Shown: one piece after another, positions 7,670 to 15,486 of the stretch
Layout of the letters: each line of letters starts with the position of its first letter
Position numbering within the stretch: position 1 is the stretch's first letter
DNA from: a virus
Reading direction: 5' to 3' (one strand)
Virus record (IMG/VR): IMGVR_UViG_3300037140_000081
Span: 1 to 64,000 of that record
Length of the DNA stretch: 64,000 nucleotides
Notes under the pieces: model-generated
Database searches by the model: none
The model's input: only the letters and a program-made list of their open reading frames with translations
What the model was told of the DNA's origin: nothing
Translations under genes and position numbers: made by a program

Positions 7670-7896
7670 TAGCGGGCGCTCGTAATGCCGGCCTTGGCAG
7701 CCTCGGAGCCGGCGAAACCAAACATCTTGCCCTTGCCGCCGCTAGCAAACTTCTCGCCAGAGCCAGCACCGGCGTCGGTCTCGGTCACGCCCGACTTCTG
7801 CGCGCCAACCTTCTGCGCGCCAAACATATGGGTGTTGCCGCCCTTGGCAAACTCGACGTTATGCTGCTTCTCTTTCTTCTGGGTATCGACGGACAT
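7669..7896 (-). CDS. Small FAKGG/MFG-repeat head-cluster protein
   Basis: 75 aa. Contains two versions of a short motif: FAKGGNTHMFG and FASGGKGKMFG. Proteins with this pattern recur next to the head genes of podophages and siphophages, usually as minor virion proteins of unknown role. First gene of the leftward group that includes the scaffold and coat. A 65-nt gap separates it from the epimerase gene, so a promoter may lie there. Confidence 0.65.
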   Translation of the reverse strand: MSVDTQKKEKQHNVEFAKGGNTHMFGAQKVGAQKSGVTETDAGAGSGEKFASGGKGKMFGFAGSEAAKAGITSAR

Positions 7897-7961
7897 GGCG
7901 TATCTCCCGCTGGATGAAACTGTGTGCGCGGGAAGATAACCCTTGAAAAACTAATAAGCCG

Positions 7962-8966
7962 TTAAAATAGCCGGTCTTTCCAGGTACTGGGGGTCTTGTC
8001 CGAGACAATCTCCAGGTCCAGGTGATACTTAAAGGGGCGGGTGCCCCGCTTCCGGATGGCCTCGATCATATGATAGAGGCCGCCGTCCAATGTGGTTTTT
8101 GTTTCATACCCCAGCAGGTGACGCGCTTTATCCGATGAACAGTGTGCATATTTCACTTCCTGCGGACGACCCTGCATGTAGATAGGTTCTGGAAACCTCC
8201 ACAGCTGCTGACAAATCTTCTGATACAATTCTTTGATTGTGACCACGCCTTCGTCTGGACCAATGTTGATAACTTTGCCTACAACCTTCGAGCTGAAAGC
8301 CATCTGGTGCAAACAGAACAAGCAATCATCAATATAGGAAAAGCATCGTTCTTGTGATCCGTCCCCGTAAATCACAGGGCGCCGATCCTGCATAATGAGG
8401 TTAATCATGATCGACGCTACGTTGCGATACGGGTCATCATACTTTTGGCGAGGCCCGATGATATTGTGTGGTACCGCGATACAGTATTCCACTCCGTGGG
8501 TTTCGCACAGGTTTTTTAGAAACTGTTCGACGGCCAGCTTTCCGATCCCGTACGGGTCTTGCGGCACGCAAGTCATGTTCTCTTTGAACGGCGTCTGAAT
8601 TGCCCCGTAGCGCGCCATAGACGAACAGATCACTATACGCTTCACAGAATTCGATATGGCGGCGGAAATTACGGACACACTCGCCCCGACTATATTCTGT
8701 GTCACAACATGCGGTGAGAATACGCTCAAGCCTTCGTACGCCGTCGCGGCGCAATGATACACGATGCTGCATCCCCGCATCCTTTCCTTGACATTAGATA
8801 AATCATTACAGTCGATCTGGTGAAACTCTACGCCGGCTGGCACATTGTCCAGCTCACCACCAATCATGTTGTCGATCCCGACAACCTCGTGCCCGTCGGC
8901 CAGCATTGCGTCTGCGAGGTGGCTGCCTAAAAAGCCAGCCACCCCAGTGATGAATATCCTACTCAC
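7962..8966 (-). CDS. NAD-dependent nucleotide-sugar epimerase/dehydratase
   Basis: 334 aa, extended short-chain dehydrogenase. Rossmann NAD site GVAGFLGS at residues 8-15; CSSMARYGA gives the catalytic Ser; the YGIGK motif (YxxxK) supplies Tyr and Lys; then NIIGPRQ and YGDGSQERCFSYIDD of the substrate domain, as in UDP-glucose 4-epimerase-like enzymes. Likely interconverts or dehydrates a nucleotide-activated sugar. GTG start at 8966, overlapping the methyltransferase stop. First enzyme of a glycan modification block; exact substrate not readable. Confidence 0.88.
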   Translation of the reverse strand: MSRIFITGVAGFLGSHLADAMLADGHEVVGIDNMIGGELDNVPAGVEFHQIDCNDLSNVKERMRGCSIVYHCAATAYEGLSVFSPHVVTQNIVGASVSVISAAISNSVKRIVICSSMARYGAIQTPFKENMTCVPQDPYGIGKLAVEQFLKNLCETHGVEYCIAVPHNIIGPRQKYDDPYRNVASIMINLIMQDRRPVIYGDGSQERCFSYIDDCLFCLHQMAFSSKVVGKVINIGPDEGVVTIKELYQKICQQLWRFPEPIYMQGRPQEVKYAHCSSDKARHLLGYETKTTLDGGLYHMIEAIRKRGTRPFKYHLDLEIVSDKTPSTWKDRLF

Positions 8967-9570
8967 GATAGATCGCGATCAGGTATTCCGCCGCCGTACC
9001 GTGGCAATTGCTGCACCCGTCCCAGCAATGAGCCTTTCCCAGTCCATACGGACACGCGATAGCTTCCCACCGGTATCCCGGCGGCATGGGGACGTGATCC
9101 ATTACGCTCTCAGGTTGACAGTCCAACGTCACGTCTTCGATGATGTACACGCCACCCTCTTTGAGATATGGCAGTAGAGTGTTAGCCGTGAGTATCTGGT
9201 GACCCAGTTCATGTGAACCGTCGTCAATGATAACATCGAACAATGGGCCACCGTACTTCTCCATAGCGCCAATCAAGGACTTGGCATTACCCTGGTCGGC
9301 GCCGATACAGGTGATGCGGTCGGTATGGAACAGACACGACCAGTTGCTATCGAGCCCGAGGATTTTTGCCTTCGGGAAGAACTCCTCCCACATGCGGAGG
9401 CTACACCCGTAGTTCACGCCCACCTCCAGCAAGTGGCGCACGCTGTCCCGCTTGTCCTTGAACAGGTCCCAGTACGCCACCGTGTATGTGTGGCAGGTGT
9501 CGCCGGCGAGATAATGATCGCCGCCTTTATCCGTAGCGTGTTTCTTAGCTAGCTCGCACAGTGGGGTCAT
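8959..9570 (-). CDS. SAM-dependent methyltransferase
   Basis: 203 aa. Motif I LLEVGVNYGCSLRMW binds S-adenosylmethionine; LGLDSN is motif II; DVIIDDGSH is characteristic of macrocin-O-methyltransferase-like and cephalosporin hydroxylase-like enzymes. C-terminal Cys cluster CWDGCSNCH may bind a metal. ATGA-coupled with the next upstream gene. By context it probably methylates a sugar on a glycan together with the epimerase and glycosyltransferase. Confidence 0.82.
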   Translation of the reverse strand: MTPLCELAKKHATDKGGDHYLAGDTCHTYTVAYWDLFKDKRDSVRHLLEVGVNYGCSLRMWEEFFPKAKILGLDSNWSCLFHTDRITCIGADQGNAKSLIGAMEKYGGPLFDVIIDDGSHELGHQILTANTLLPYLKEGGVYIIEDVTLDCQPESVMDHVPMPPGYRWEAIACPYGLGKAHCWDGCSNCHGTAAEYLIAIYRE

Positions 9571-10268
9571 GGGACAAATCCTGTGAATTGGGTGGCGTCA
9601 TGGTTGGCGGGATACTGCACGAAGGGGAGGCCGGAATTCAACTCTGTATTCGCCCAGATCGGCAAGTCAATGGGGACCGTCCGGGTGCGTTCAATAAATT
9701 TCATGCACTCCAGCCGGTAGGCCTTGTCAATCGCTGGCAGATACTGTGTTGGCCAGATATGGGTCGATCCAACAAAGCGCCAGTTGGCGCCGGTGTCGGA
9801 GGGCACCCCTTTCTCCCAGATACCGGGGAATGGAATATTGTTCATTTCCTTCATGGCCTCGATGCGATCCATGAAATCCACAACAATCTTTTCGGTTACC
9901 GGCTTACCGGTCCAGTCGCCCTGTTTGAGAACGCCGTAGTCGAGCCACACCCACACGTCCACTTGCGGGTCCGCGGCGGCGGCCATCACAGCCCAAGCGG
10001 TGCGCTGGTGCTGGACGATGTTGGACAGAACCATGTGGTGGGGCGTCGCATATCGGTCAGCCGGCACCTCTGTAGCCGGCGGCAAGTGGAGCTTGTTATA
10101 TCGCTCCAACCACATGTGCAGCCAGCAATGATCCAGCGGATAATCGTAGAACACCTTGAAGCGGCTACCCAAAGCAGCGGCCAAGCGGTCACCCAGGGCC
10201 TTATACTGCTCGCGGTTCAGATGCTTCACTTCGAGCGGGACATAACCAGAAAATGCTTTAATGATCAT
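9567..10268 (-). CDS. HtrL/YibB-like protein A, putative glycosyltransferase
   Basis: 233 aa from ATG 10266-10268, which overlaps the TGA upstream; a GTG one codon earlier is less likely. Motifs: NIVQHQRTAW, VWVWLDYGVL, WRFVGSTHIWP, ANTELNSG. It is a clear paralogue of the next gene (shared VQHQ[KR]TAW, V[WF]xWxDYG[VI]L and SWRF/NWRF). The overall pattern recalls the HtrL/YibB (WlaTC-like) family, thought to be glycosyltransferases. The family assignment is a recollection of pattern and needs a profile search. Confidence 0.6.
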   Translation of the reverse strand: MIIKAFSGYVPLEVKHLNREQYKALGDRLAAALGSRFKVFYDYPLDHCWLHMWLERYNKLHLPPATEVPADRYATPHHMVLSNIVQHQRTAWAVMAAAADPQVDVWVWLDYGVLKQGDWTGKPVTEKIVVDFMDRIEAMKEMNNIPFPGIWEKGVPSDTGANWRFVGSTHIWPTQYLPAIDKAYRLECMKFIERTRTVPIDLPIWANTELNSGLPFVQYPANHDATQFTGFVP

Positions 10269-10930
10269 CACGCCCTCGCGTAGTTGGTAAACATTGTTTC
10301 GTTGTGGTCTGCCTGATACCAGCGGATCGGCAGGCTGCCATACTTTTCCACGCGCGCCAGGTCATTAACTTCCCAGGTCACGTTACGCTTGAGGTTGACG
10401 TTCCGCATGGTTCGGTCCATGAACTCATTATGAAACCGGCGTAGGTACTTGCGCGGCACGACCATTAGTCCACCGCAGAAACGCCACGACGGATTGCTGT
10501 CGTCAGCCGGGTGCTCTGGCCCCCAGCATCCGGGGGTGGCAAAGTCATCATCTTTCACTTGCCCGAGGAAATTGTTGATCACGTCCACAGTCACGCCAGG
10601 TACGTGCAGGATGCCGTAGTCGATCCACACAAACGTGGTAGCGGCAGGGTCCATTATTGACGCCGCACCCAACCACGCCGTCTTCTGGTGCTGCACGATA
10701 TGGTAGGCCAGCGTATTCTTGGCCGGGTTGTCCCCCATAGAATGGGTCAGATGATACGCGCCGGCCTTCTGTAAATCTTTGTACAGCCAGCAATCTTCGA
10801 CCGTGTTGTAGAACGCCTTAAACGGGGCGCGGATCGCACGCAGCCCCTTACCCAGCTCGCTGTACTCGGCAGCGGTTCGAGGATGCCCCTCTATGGGTAC
10901 AAATCCTGTAACAACGCGAATTCTAGTCAT
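10268..10930 (-). CDS. HtrL/YibB-like protein B, putative glycosyltransferase
   Basis: 220 aa, tandem paralogue of the preceding protein. Shared features: HIVQHQKTAW, TFVWIDYGILH, SWRFCGGLMVVP and VNDLARVE. The acidic DYG may correspond to a metal-binding DxD-like site. Lies between its paralogue (TGATG coupling) and the GT2-TPR protein. Probably another sugar transferase in the same pathway; duplicated then diverged. Confidence 0.6.
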   Translation of the reverse strand: MTRIRVVTGFVPIEGHPRTAAEYSELGKGLRAIRAPFKAFYNTVEDCWLYKDLQKAGAYHLTHSMGDNPAKNTLAYHIVQHQKTAWLGAASIMDPAATTFVWIDYGILHVPGVTVDVINNFLGQVKDDDFATPGCWGPEHPADDSNPSWRFCGGLMVVPRKYLRRFHNEFMDRTMRNVNLKRNVTWEVNDLARVEKYGSLPIRWYQADHNETMFTNYARA

Positions 10931-12911
10931 GCCAGATAAACTCCGATAACTCGTTGGCGTCTACTGTAGCGATCCAGGCTTCTTTATCTTCTCGGCCATA
11001 AGATATCATGACGCTCTGACCGTTCGGGTGCCACGCGACACCGGCTACGAACTCGATCACCTTGTCATGAAAGTAAAATGGCTTGGTTATCCGCTGAACC
11101 GTCTTTGACTTATCATACCAGACAAACCGATGCTGATAGTAGCGCTTACCTGTATGCGGGTGAACGCGGGCCTCATGCACAACCGACAAGAAGCCACACT
11201 TGAACGGGATCACTTGGGAACCGCCACTAATTGCATCAGTGGCAAAGTTGATCGGAGTGCGCGTAGCATCCCGTCCCTGCTCGTCCACAGTTAACCCCAG
11301 CCGGTACGCGAATTCTAGCTTGTCACCGTCAACCCATGGCATCCAGTTCTTCTCGTGGCGGCGCTCCACCGGGAGCATAGCATGAACATCTTCCAACGAT
11401 AGTGTATCGCCCTCGCCTGTTATTAGTTTGCCGAACCACTGTTCGCACCATCCCTCTGAGTTTTGATCACGTACACAGGCATTTATACACCAGCGACCTT
11501 TCCATGAAAATAAACGCATATCTTCGAAGCCGACCACCAGATCAAACTTTGGCGCCGGCATTTTAGGGACAATCTCTATGGTGGTATCAACTTCGAAGTT
11601 GTCCCGCAGCTGCAAGAAAAAATTTCTCGTATGGATGGGATTAGTCGAGTTGGCTTCTCCATTTGTGCTTTTAATCAGATATCGTCCATGTTCATCCATA
11701 GTGTAGTTAACGGACCGCAATAACACATAAATCTGGCCCGCATCGGTGATAATCGACGGGTTCAAGGCGGTGTATCCGTCCGGAGGATTGAACGCGATCC
11801 GGCGGGTGATGAACGACGCCAAGCACTCGCTTAGTGGCCTAATATAGTGGAACAGATTTCCGCGCGCTTGCTCTCGAGAGAAGTCACTGGCGTCTTTACT
11901 TAATGCGACATGGTCGCACATTTTAAACCCGCGGTCGCGACGCTGCTCATCGTAGTACGCGACGATAGCAAACTCCTCGCGCAGTCCGGTGGTGTAGACA
12001 TAGTCGTTCACGAACAACAGGTCGCCGGGCCGCTTGATGCGTAGCCCTTCCTCGGCAGCCAGCAAGGCCGCTCGGTTCATACCCTTGTTACGGTAGTGAT
12101 TGGCCAGGTCGTACAGGCTTTCCGCGCGGGACGGGCGATAGTTGTACGCGGCAATCAGGCCAGCCACGTACCCGGCTTCATCACCACAGGCCTTGAGGGA
12201 GTGCGCCAGGTTAACGTGAGAATTCCAAATCTCCTCGTCCCAACCACCGAGCGCGATGCGCTTGCGGTATGCCTTCACGGCATCGTATGGCTTGCCGGCG
12301 TCACGATATGACTGGGCCAAGTAGAACCAGGACCGGCCGTTGTTTGGTTCTTTCTTTAGCGCGGCCTTCAACAACCGGATATCCCGGATGAACTTGTTCT
12401 TGCGGTTTGAGCCGTCGGCGTAGTCCGTGAAGAAAATTCCGTGCACTTCACCGGCGGCTGGAACATTAAGAAATTCATGGGTCACCCCGATATAACCCCC
12501 GGTAGCGGCACGACTAACAAATCTTGCGTTGTGATACGACAGCGTGCCGGCCTTCTGGACTGCGTTGTACGCGAGGCCGCCAGCTAGCTGTTTTTTGAAG
12601 TCTTTATCCTCAACAACCAGCTGCATGTCGGCATCAACGAGCAGCAAATAGTCCCAATTGACGTCTGATGCACGAGCCGCAGCCAGCGCGGCATTTCGGG
12701 ACTGCTCGAAGTTTTCAAAGTGTCCGAATACAATATGGAAGGGAATACCGTGTCCTGTAAAAAAGTTAGACATAACCTCAGGTGTGTTATCAGATGATCC
12801 GGTGTCATACACCACGGCTCCGTCAATATACGGCGCAATACTCGTGAGCATTCGCTCAATTTTATCTGCTTCGTTCTTGACAATTATATTTAAGGCTAGG
12901 CGGGGGGTCAT
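10923..12911 (-). CDS. Large GT2 glycosyltransferase with TPR and beta-propeller-like C-terminus
   Basis: 662 aa from ATG 12909-12911, which overlaps the TGA of the endonuclease gene. Residues 1-130: GT2 fold with LNIIVKNEADKIERML, VVYDTGSSDNT and LLVDADMQL (DxD). About 200-310: TPR-like helices (NNGRSWFYLAQSYRDAGKPY, YDLANHYRNKGMNRAAL). About 350-662: beta-rich region (YTALNPSIITDAGQIYVLLR, FEDMRLFSWKGRWCINACVR) resembling a GH130-type propeller. A multi-domain sugar transferase, probably acting on a virion or host-surface glycan. Confidence 0.82.
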   Translation of the reverse strand: MTPRLALNIIVKNEADKIERMLTSIAPYIDGAVVYDTGSSDNTPEVMSNFFTGHGIPFHIVFGHFENFEQSRNAALAAARASDVNWDYLLLVDADMQLVVEDKDFKKQLAGGLAYNAVQKAGTLSYHNARFVSRAATGGYIGVTHEFLNVPAAGEVHGIFFTDYADGSNRKNKFIRDIRLLKAALKKEPNNGRSWFYLAQSYRDAGKPYDAVKAYRKRIALGGWDEEIWNSHVNLAHSLKACGDEAGYVAGLIAAYNYRPSRAESLYDLANHYRNKGMNRAALLAAEEGLRIKRPGDLLFVNDYVYTTGLREEFAIVAYYDEQRRDRGFKMCDHVALSKDASDFSREQARGNLFHYIRPLSECLASFITRRIAFNPPDGYTALNPSIITDAGQIYVLLRSVNYTMDEHGRYLIKSTNGEANSTNPIHTRNFFLQLRDNFEVDTTIEIVPKMPAPKFDLVVGFEDMRLFSWKGRWCINACVRDQNSEGWCEQWFGKLITGEGDTLSLEDVHAMLPVERRHEKNWMPWVDGDKLEFAYRLGLTVDEQGRDATRTPINFATDAISGGSQVIPFKCGFLSVVHEARVHPHTGKRYYQHRFVWYDKSKTVQRITKPFYFHDKVIEFVAGVAWHPNGQSVMISYGREDKEAWIATVDANELSEFIWHD

Positions 12912-13282
12912 CCATGCTTCTCCAAATAATTGGCAAGTGCGTGAAGCGTTACAGGGGTTTGGTGCCGATGTAAAGCAATATTGCACCAGTGGCATAAAAT
13001 TCCACGTACATATCGGGGGTCCGCTTTTGTCAACGCCGGGTTATGGTCTGTGTGCCAACATCCGTCTTTACCTTGGCCCGACCGACCCGCTTGCGCTGTC
13101 CCGCACGCGGCGCAAGAAAACTTTTGTGTTTTGAAGCGCTCAGCCCACTCGTCGAAAGTAATACCGAAAGTCAGCCATAAATGCTGATCCCGCCTATAAT
13201 TAGGGTGGGTGTAACGATACCTGCGCATCCGCAGGCGGGCTTTTTCCCGGCGAATTAGCGGGTCTTTGAAGGGCATAGACAC
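12908..13282 (-). CDS. HNH homing endonuclease, endonuclease VII type (copy 3)
   Basis: 124 aa. FSCAACGTAQAG, WHTDHNPALTK, YVRGILCHWCNIALHRHQ: zinc pairs CxxC and CxxC and the catalytic DH are kept, with a few extra residues between DHN and VRG. Stops inside the start of the GT2 gene (ATGA), so it is cotranscribed with the sugar block. Confidence 0.86.
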   Translation of the reverse strand: MSMPFKDPLIRREKARLRMRRYRYTHPNYRRDQHLWLTFGITFDEWAERFKTQKFSCAACGTAQAGRSGQGKDGCWHTDHNPALTKADPRYVRGILCHWCNIALHRHQTPVTLHALANYLEKHG

Positions 13283-13303
13283 TCCGAAGGGGATCGGGGT
13301 TTA

Positions 13304-13328
13304 AGCTATAGGTTTTTAGCCTATAGCT
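13304..13328. repeat. Perfect 9-bp inverted repeat, possible terminator
   Basis: AGCTATAGG (13304-13312) and CCTATAGCT (13320-13328) with a 7-nt A/T-rich loop, in the gap between the collagen-like gene and the endonuclease gene. On the minus strand it is followed by TTAAACC, a weak U-run. Could terminate, process mRNA or be an operator. Confidence 0.5.
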
Positions 13329-13344
13329 CATTTCGTGTCAACTG

Positions 13345-14031
13345 TTATCCGTTGGAAATTCGGAGTGGCCCGGTCATGCCCGCATAGCCGAAACCGGTGG
13401 CGCCGGTTGTGCCGGTCGGGCCAGGACCAGGAACGCGATACACGGCACCGAGAATACACGGGTCCGTTGTGGGCACGACAAATTTCGTAAACGTAGCCGG
13501 ATTTTTGTTCGGGCCCGCGGCGCCGGCTGTACCGGTAATGCCTGTAGAACCCGTTGTCGAAGTCGGTCCAGTTTTGCCGACAAAGCCGAGGCTTGAAAAA
13601 CCAGTCGGGCCGGTCAAGCCGGTGAAGCCCGTCGGTGATTTACCGATCAGTCCAACAAATGGACCAGTCTGGCCAGTCGGACCAGTCGGGCCAGTAACCG
13701 TGGTACCCGAGGGTCCAGTAGGAGCAACACCGGAAACACCGGTACTTGCATTGACCGTCAATCCAGGACCTTGCGGGCCTGTGCTACCCGTCGGACCAGT
13801 CTGACCTTGTGACGGTCCAGCAGCGCCCGCGCCCGCGGAACCAGTCGGACCCGTAGAGCTGCCCGCCGATGCCGCCGTCGGACCCTTCAAACCGGTTGCG
13901 CCGGCAGGGCCGTAAATGTTGGCGTTGTTGATCAGCTCAACGACTTCTTTCAGCACCGCTGGAATTTCGTTGTCATCGTACGACTGCGGCGGCGTAGGGG
14001 CCGGGGTCAGCGGATTTACATACTTGGCCAT
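13345..14031 (-). CDS. Collagen-like head-fibre-type protein 1
   Basis: 228 aa. ATG at 14029-14031 with AAAGG before it is preferred over a TTG at 14037. About 40 residues of non-collagen N-terminus ([15 protein letters not shown], helical), a Gly-X-Y shaft with many GPTG triplets, then a short C-terminal module ([10 protein letters not shown] ... LRISNG). The final module matches the DPxVxxxxW...G...SNG ending seen in short head fibre proteins. Paralogous in design to the next gene. Its Thr-rich triplets are candidate O-glycan sites. Confidence 0.75.
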   Translation of the reverse strand: MAKYVNPLTPAPTPPQSYDDNEIPAVLKEVVELINNANIYGPAGATGLKGPTAASAGSSTGPTGSAGAGAAGPSQGQTGPTGSTGPQGPGLTVNASTGVSGVAPTGPSGTTVTGPTGPTGQTGPFVGLIGKSPTGFTGLTGPTGFSSLGFVGKTGPTSTTGSTGITGTAGAAGPNKNPATFTKFVVPTTDPCILGAVYRVPGPGPTGTTGATGFGYAGMTGPLRISNG

Positions 14032-14040
14032 GCTCAACCT

Positions 14041-14610
14041 TTACCCGTTCGAGATAGTCAGTACGCCACCGCTATTCCACACCTGATTGACCACATGCGG
14101 GTCCGCGAGCGGCGGGATGAACAATGTCACCGTAGTACCCGTGGCACCCGTGGCGCCGGTCGGGCCCGTGGCGCCAGTCACACCTTGACCAGTCGCACCG
14201 GTCGGGCCAGTCGTAGCACCAGTGGCACCCGTGACGCCGGTGGCGCCAGTCGGGCCAGTAAAGCCTGTCACGCCGGTCGGGCCAGTCGGGCCACCAGCCT
14301 GACCAGTCGGACCAGCGACGCCAGCTGGGCCAGTTGGGCTCGCGCCCGTTGGACCAGTCGGACCTGTGTTACCAGTCGCACCCTGGGCGCCGGCCGGACC
14401 TTGCGGACCACCAAACGAACCAGTAGGACCAGTGACACCGGTAGGCCCTGTCGGGCCCGTTAAACCTGTTGCTGAACCAGTAGGGCCCGTCGAACCGGTC
14501 AAACCGGTGGGGCCACCAATGCCACCGGCATTTACGACGGCAACGACCTGGGCGAGAATATTGCCAATCTGGTTTCGATCCGGATTGGTTACTGCGGGAA
14601 TTGCCGTCAT
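14041..14610 (-). CDS. Collagen-like head-fibre-type protein 2
   Basis: 189 aa. N-terminal helix ([20 protein letters not shown]), Gly-X-Y shaft of GPTG, GVTG and GATG triplets, and a C-terminal [20 protein letters not shown] module typical of head fibre or capsid decoration proteins. Lies between the sulfotransferase gene and collagen-like protein 1, inside the sugar-modification block, which is the main reason to suspect these fibres are decorated. Confidence 0.77.
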   Translation of the reverse strand: MTAIPAVTNPDRNQIGNILAQVVAVVNAGGIGGPTGLTGSTGPTGSATGLTGPTGPTGVTGPTGSFGGPQGPAGAQGATGNTGPTGPTGASPTGPAGVAGPTGQAGGPTGPTGVTGFTGPTGATGVTGATGATTGPTGATGQGVTGATGPTGATGATGTTVTLFIPPLADPHVVNQVWNSGGVLTISNG

Positions 14611-14670
14611 AGTGGACCCCTTCGAGGCTGCCTGCGTGATATCGGTACGCTAGAATTCGTTGATCGTTCC

Positions 14671-15480
14671 TTAATTTGCCACGATAACTTTTGATCGCCC
14701 GTTCGGCTTATGCCAGAAGGGGTGCGCGAACCTGGCAAATAGCTCCGGAGGCAATGAAGTCGCCCGCGAAGTAATATGGACCCGCTTGCCAACCGTGTGG
14801 AGACCGGGAGCACCAAGCTTAGCGTCAAACTCAGACGCGCCAGGTATCTGCCGCACATTGTCGAAGTCATGCTTATAGCGCGGGATAGATAACCATTCGT
14901 AAACCGCGTCCACAGTTTCTATGGGACGACTGGTCAAGGCATCATATTCTACCAGCAACAATCGGTCAGCGTGGGGCCCGAAATAGGCCTCTTTCAGCGC
15001 GTTCAGGGGGTACCCAATTATCCCATCACCAGGAGCAACAAAATCTGCTCGATCAAATACATTCATGGCGGGGTCAAACTTAAATATGCCATTCAACTGT
15101 AACGGATATTTCTGCAACAGCTTTTCCAAGCTATCCATAATCCACGCCGGCTCGCGCACACAACAAACCATGCGAAAATCAGGAAACAACTGGACCAGTA
15201 ATGGCAATTTTCCGGTCCAGGCGCGATTGCTATCCAGAATAGCACTTTGGCCACAGTCCGCATAATATGCGGAGAATAGACCCTCTAATATCCGCATTCG
15301 ATCCACATCGGTCACAAACACCGATGTTTCTTGGTTAGCCGCGGTTGCGCGCTGCGCAGCATTCACTAGACCGGCCAATGGCGAAATGATTGATGTTTGT
15401 AAAAATGGGTTCTGCTGCAAAATGGCAGCAAGGAGCGTGCTGCCGCTACGCGGGAGCCCGCTTAAAAAGTGAATGTTCAT
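14671..15480 (-). CDS. Sulfotransferase
   Basis: 269 aa. The PAPS 5'-phosphosulfate loop is at the N-terminus (HFLSGLPRSGSTLLAAIL). The 3'-phosphate-binding region is VCCVREPAWIMDSL, with the REP motif typical of Sulfotransfer_3-type enzymes, and LLVEYDALTSRPIETVDAVYEWL follows. It would transfer sulfate from PAPS to a hydroxyl, probably of a sugar or a Ser/Thr/Tyr. It lies next to the portal gene and two collagen-like genes. Phage sulfotransferases are rare and their targets mostly unknown. Confidence 0.85.
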   Translation of the reverse strand: MNIHFLSGLPRSGSTLLAAILQQNPFLQTSIISPLAGLVNAAQRATAANQETSVFVTDVDRMRILEGLFSAYYADCGQSAILDSNRAWTGKLPLLVQLFPDFRMVCCVREPAWIMDSLEKLLQKYPLQLNGIFKFDPAMNVFDRADFVAPGDGIIGYPLNALKEAYFGPHADRLLLVEYDALTSRPIETVDAVYEWLSIPRYKHDFDNVRQIPGASEFDAKLGAPGLHTVGKRVHITSRATSLPPELFARFAHPFWHKPNGRSKVIVAN

Positions 15481-15486
15481 AAGGAC

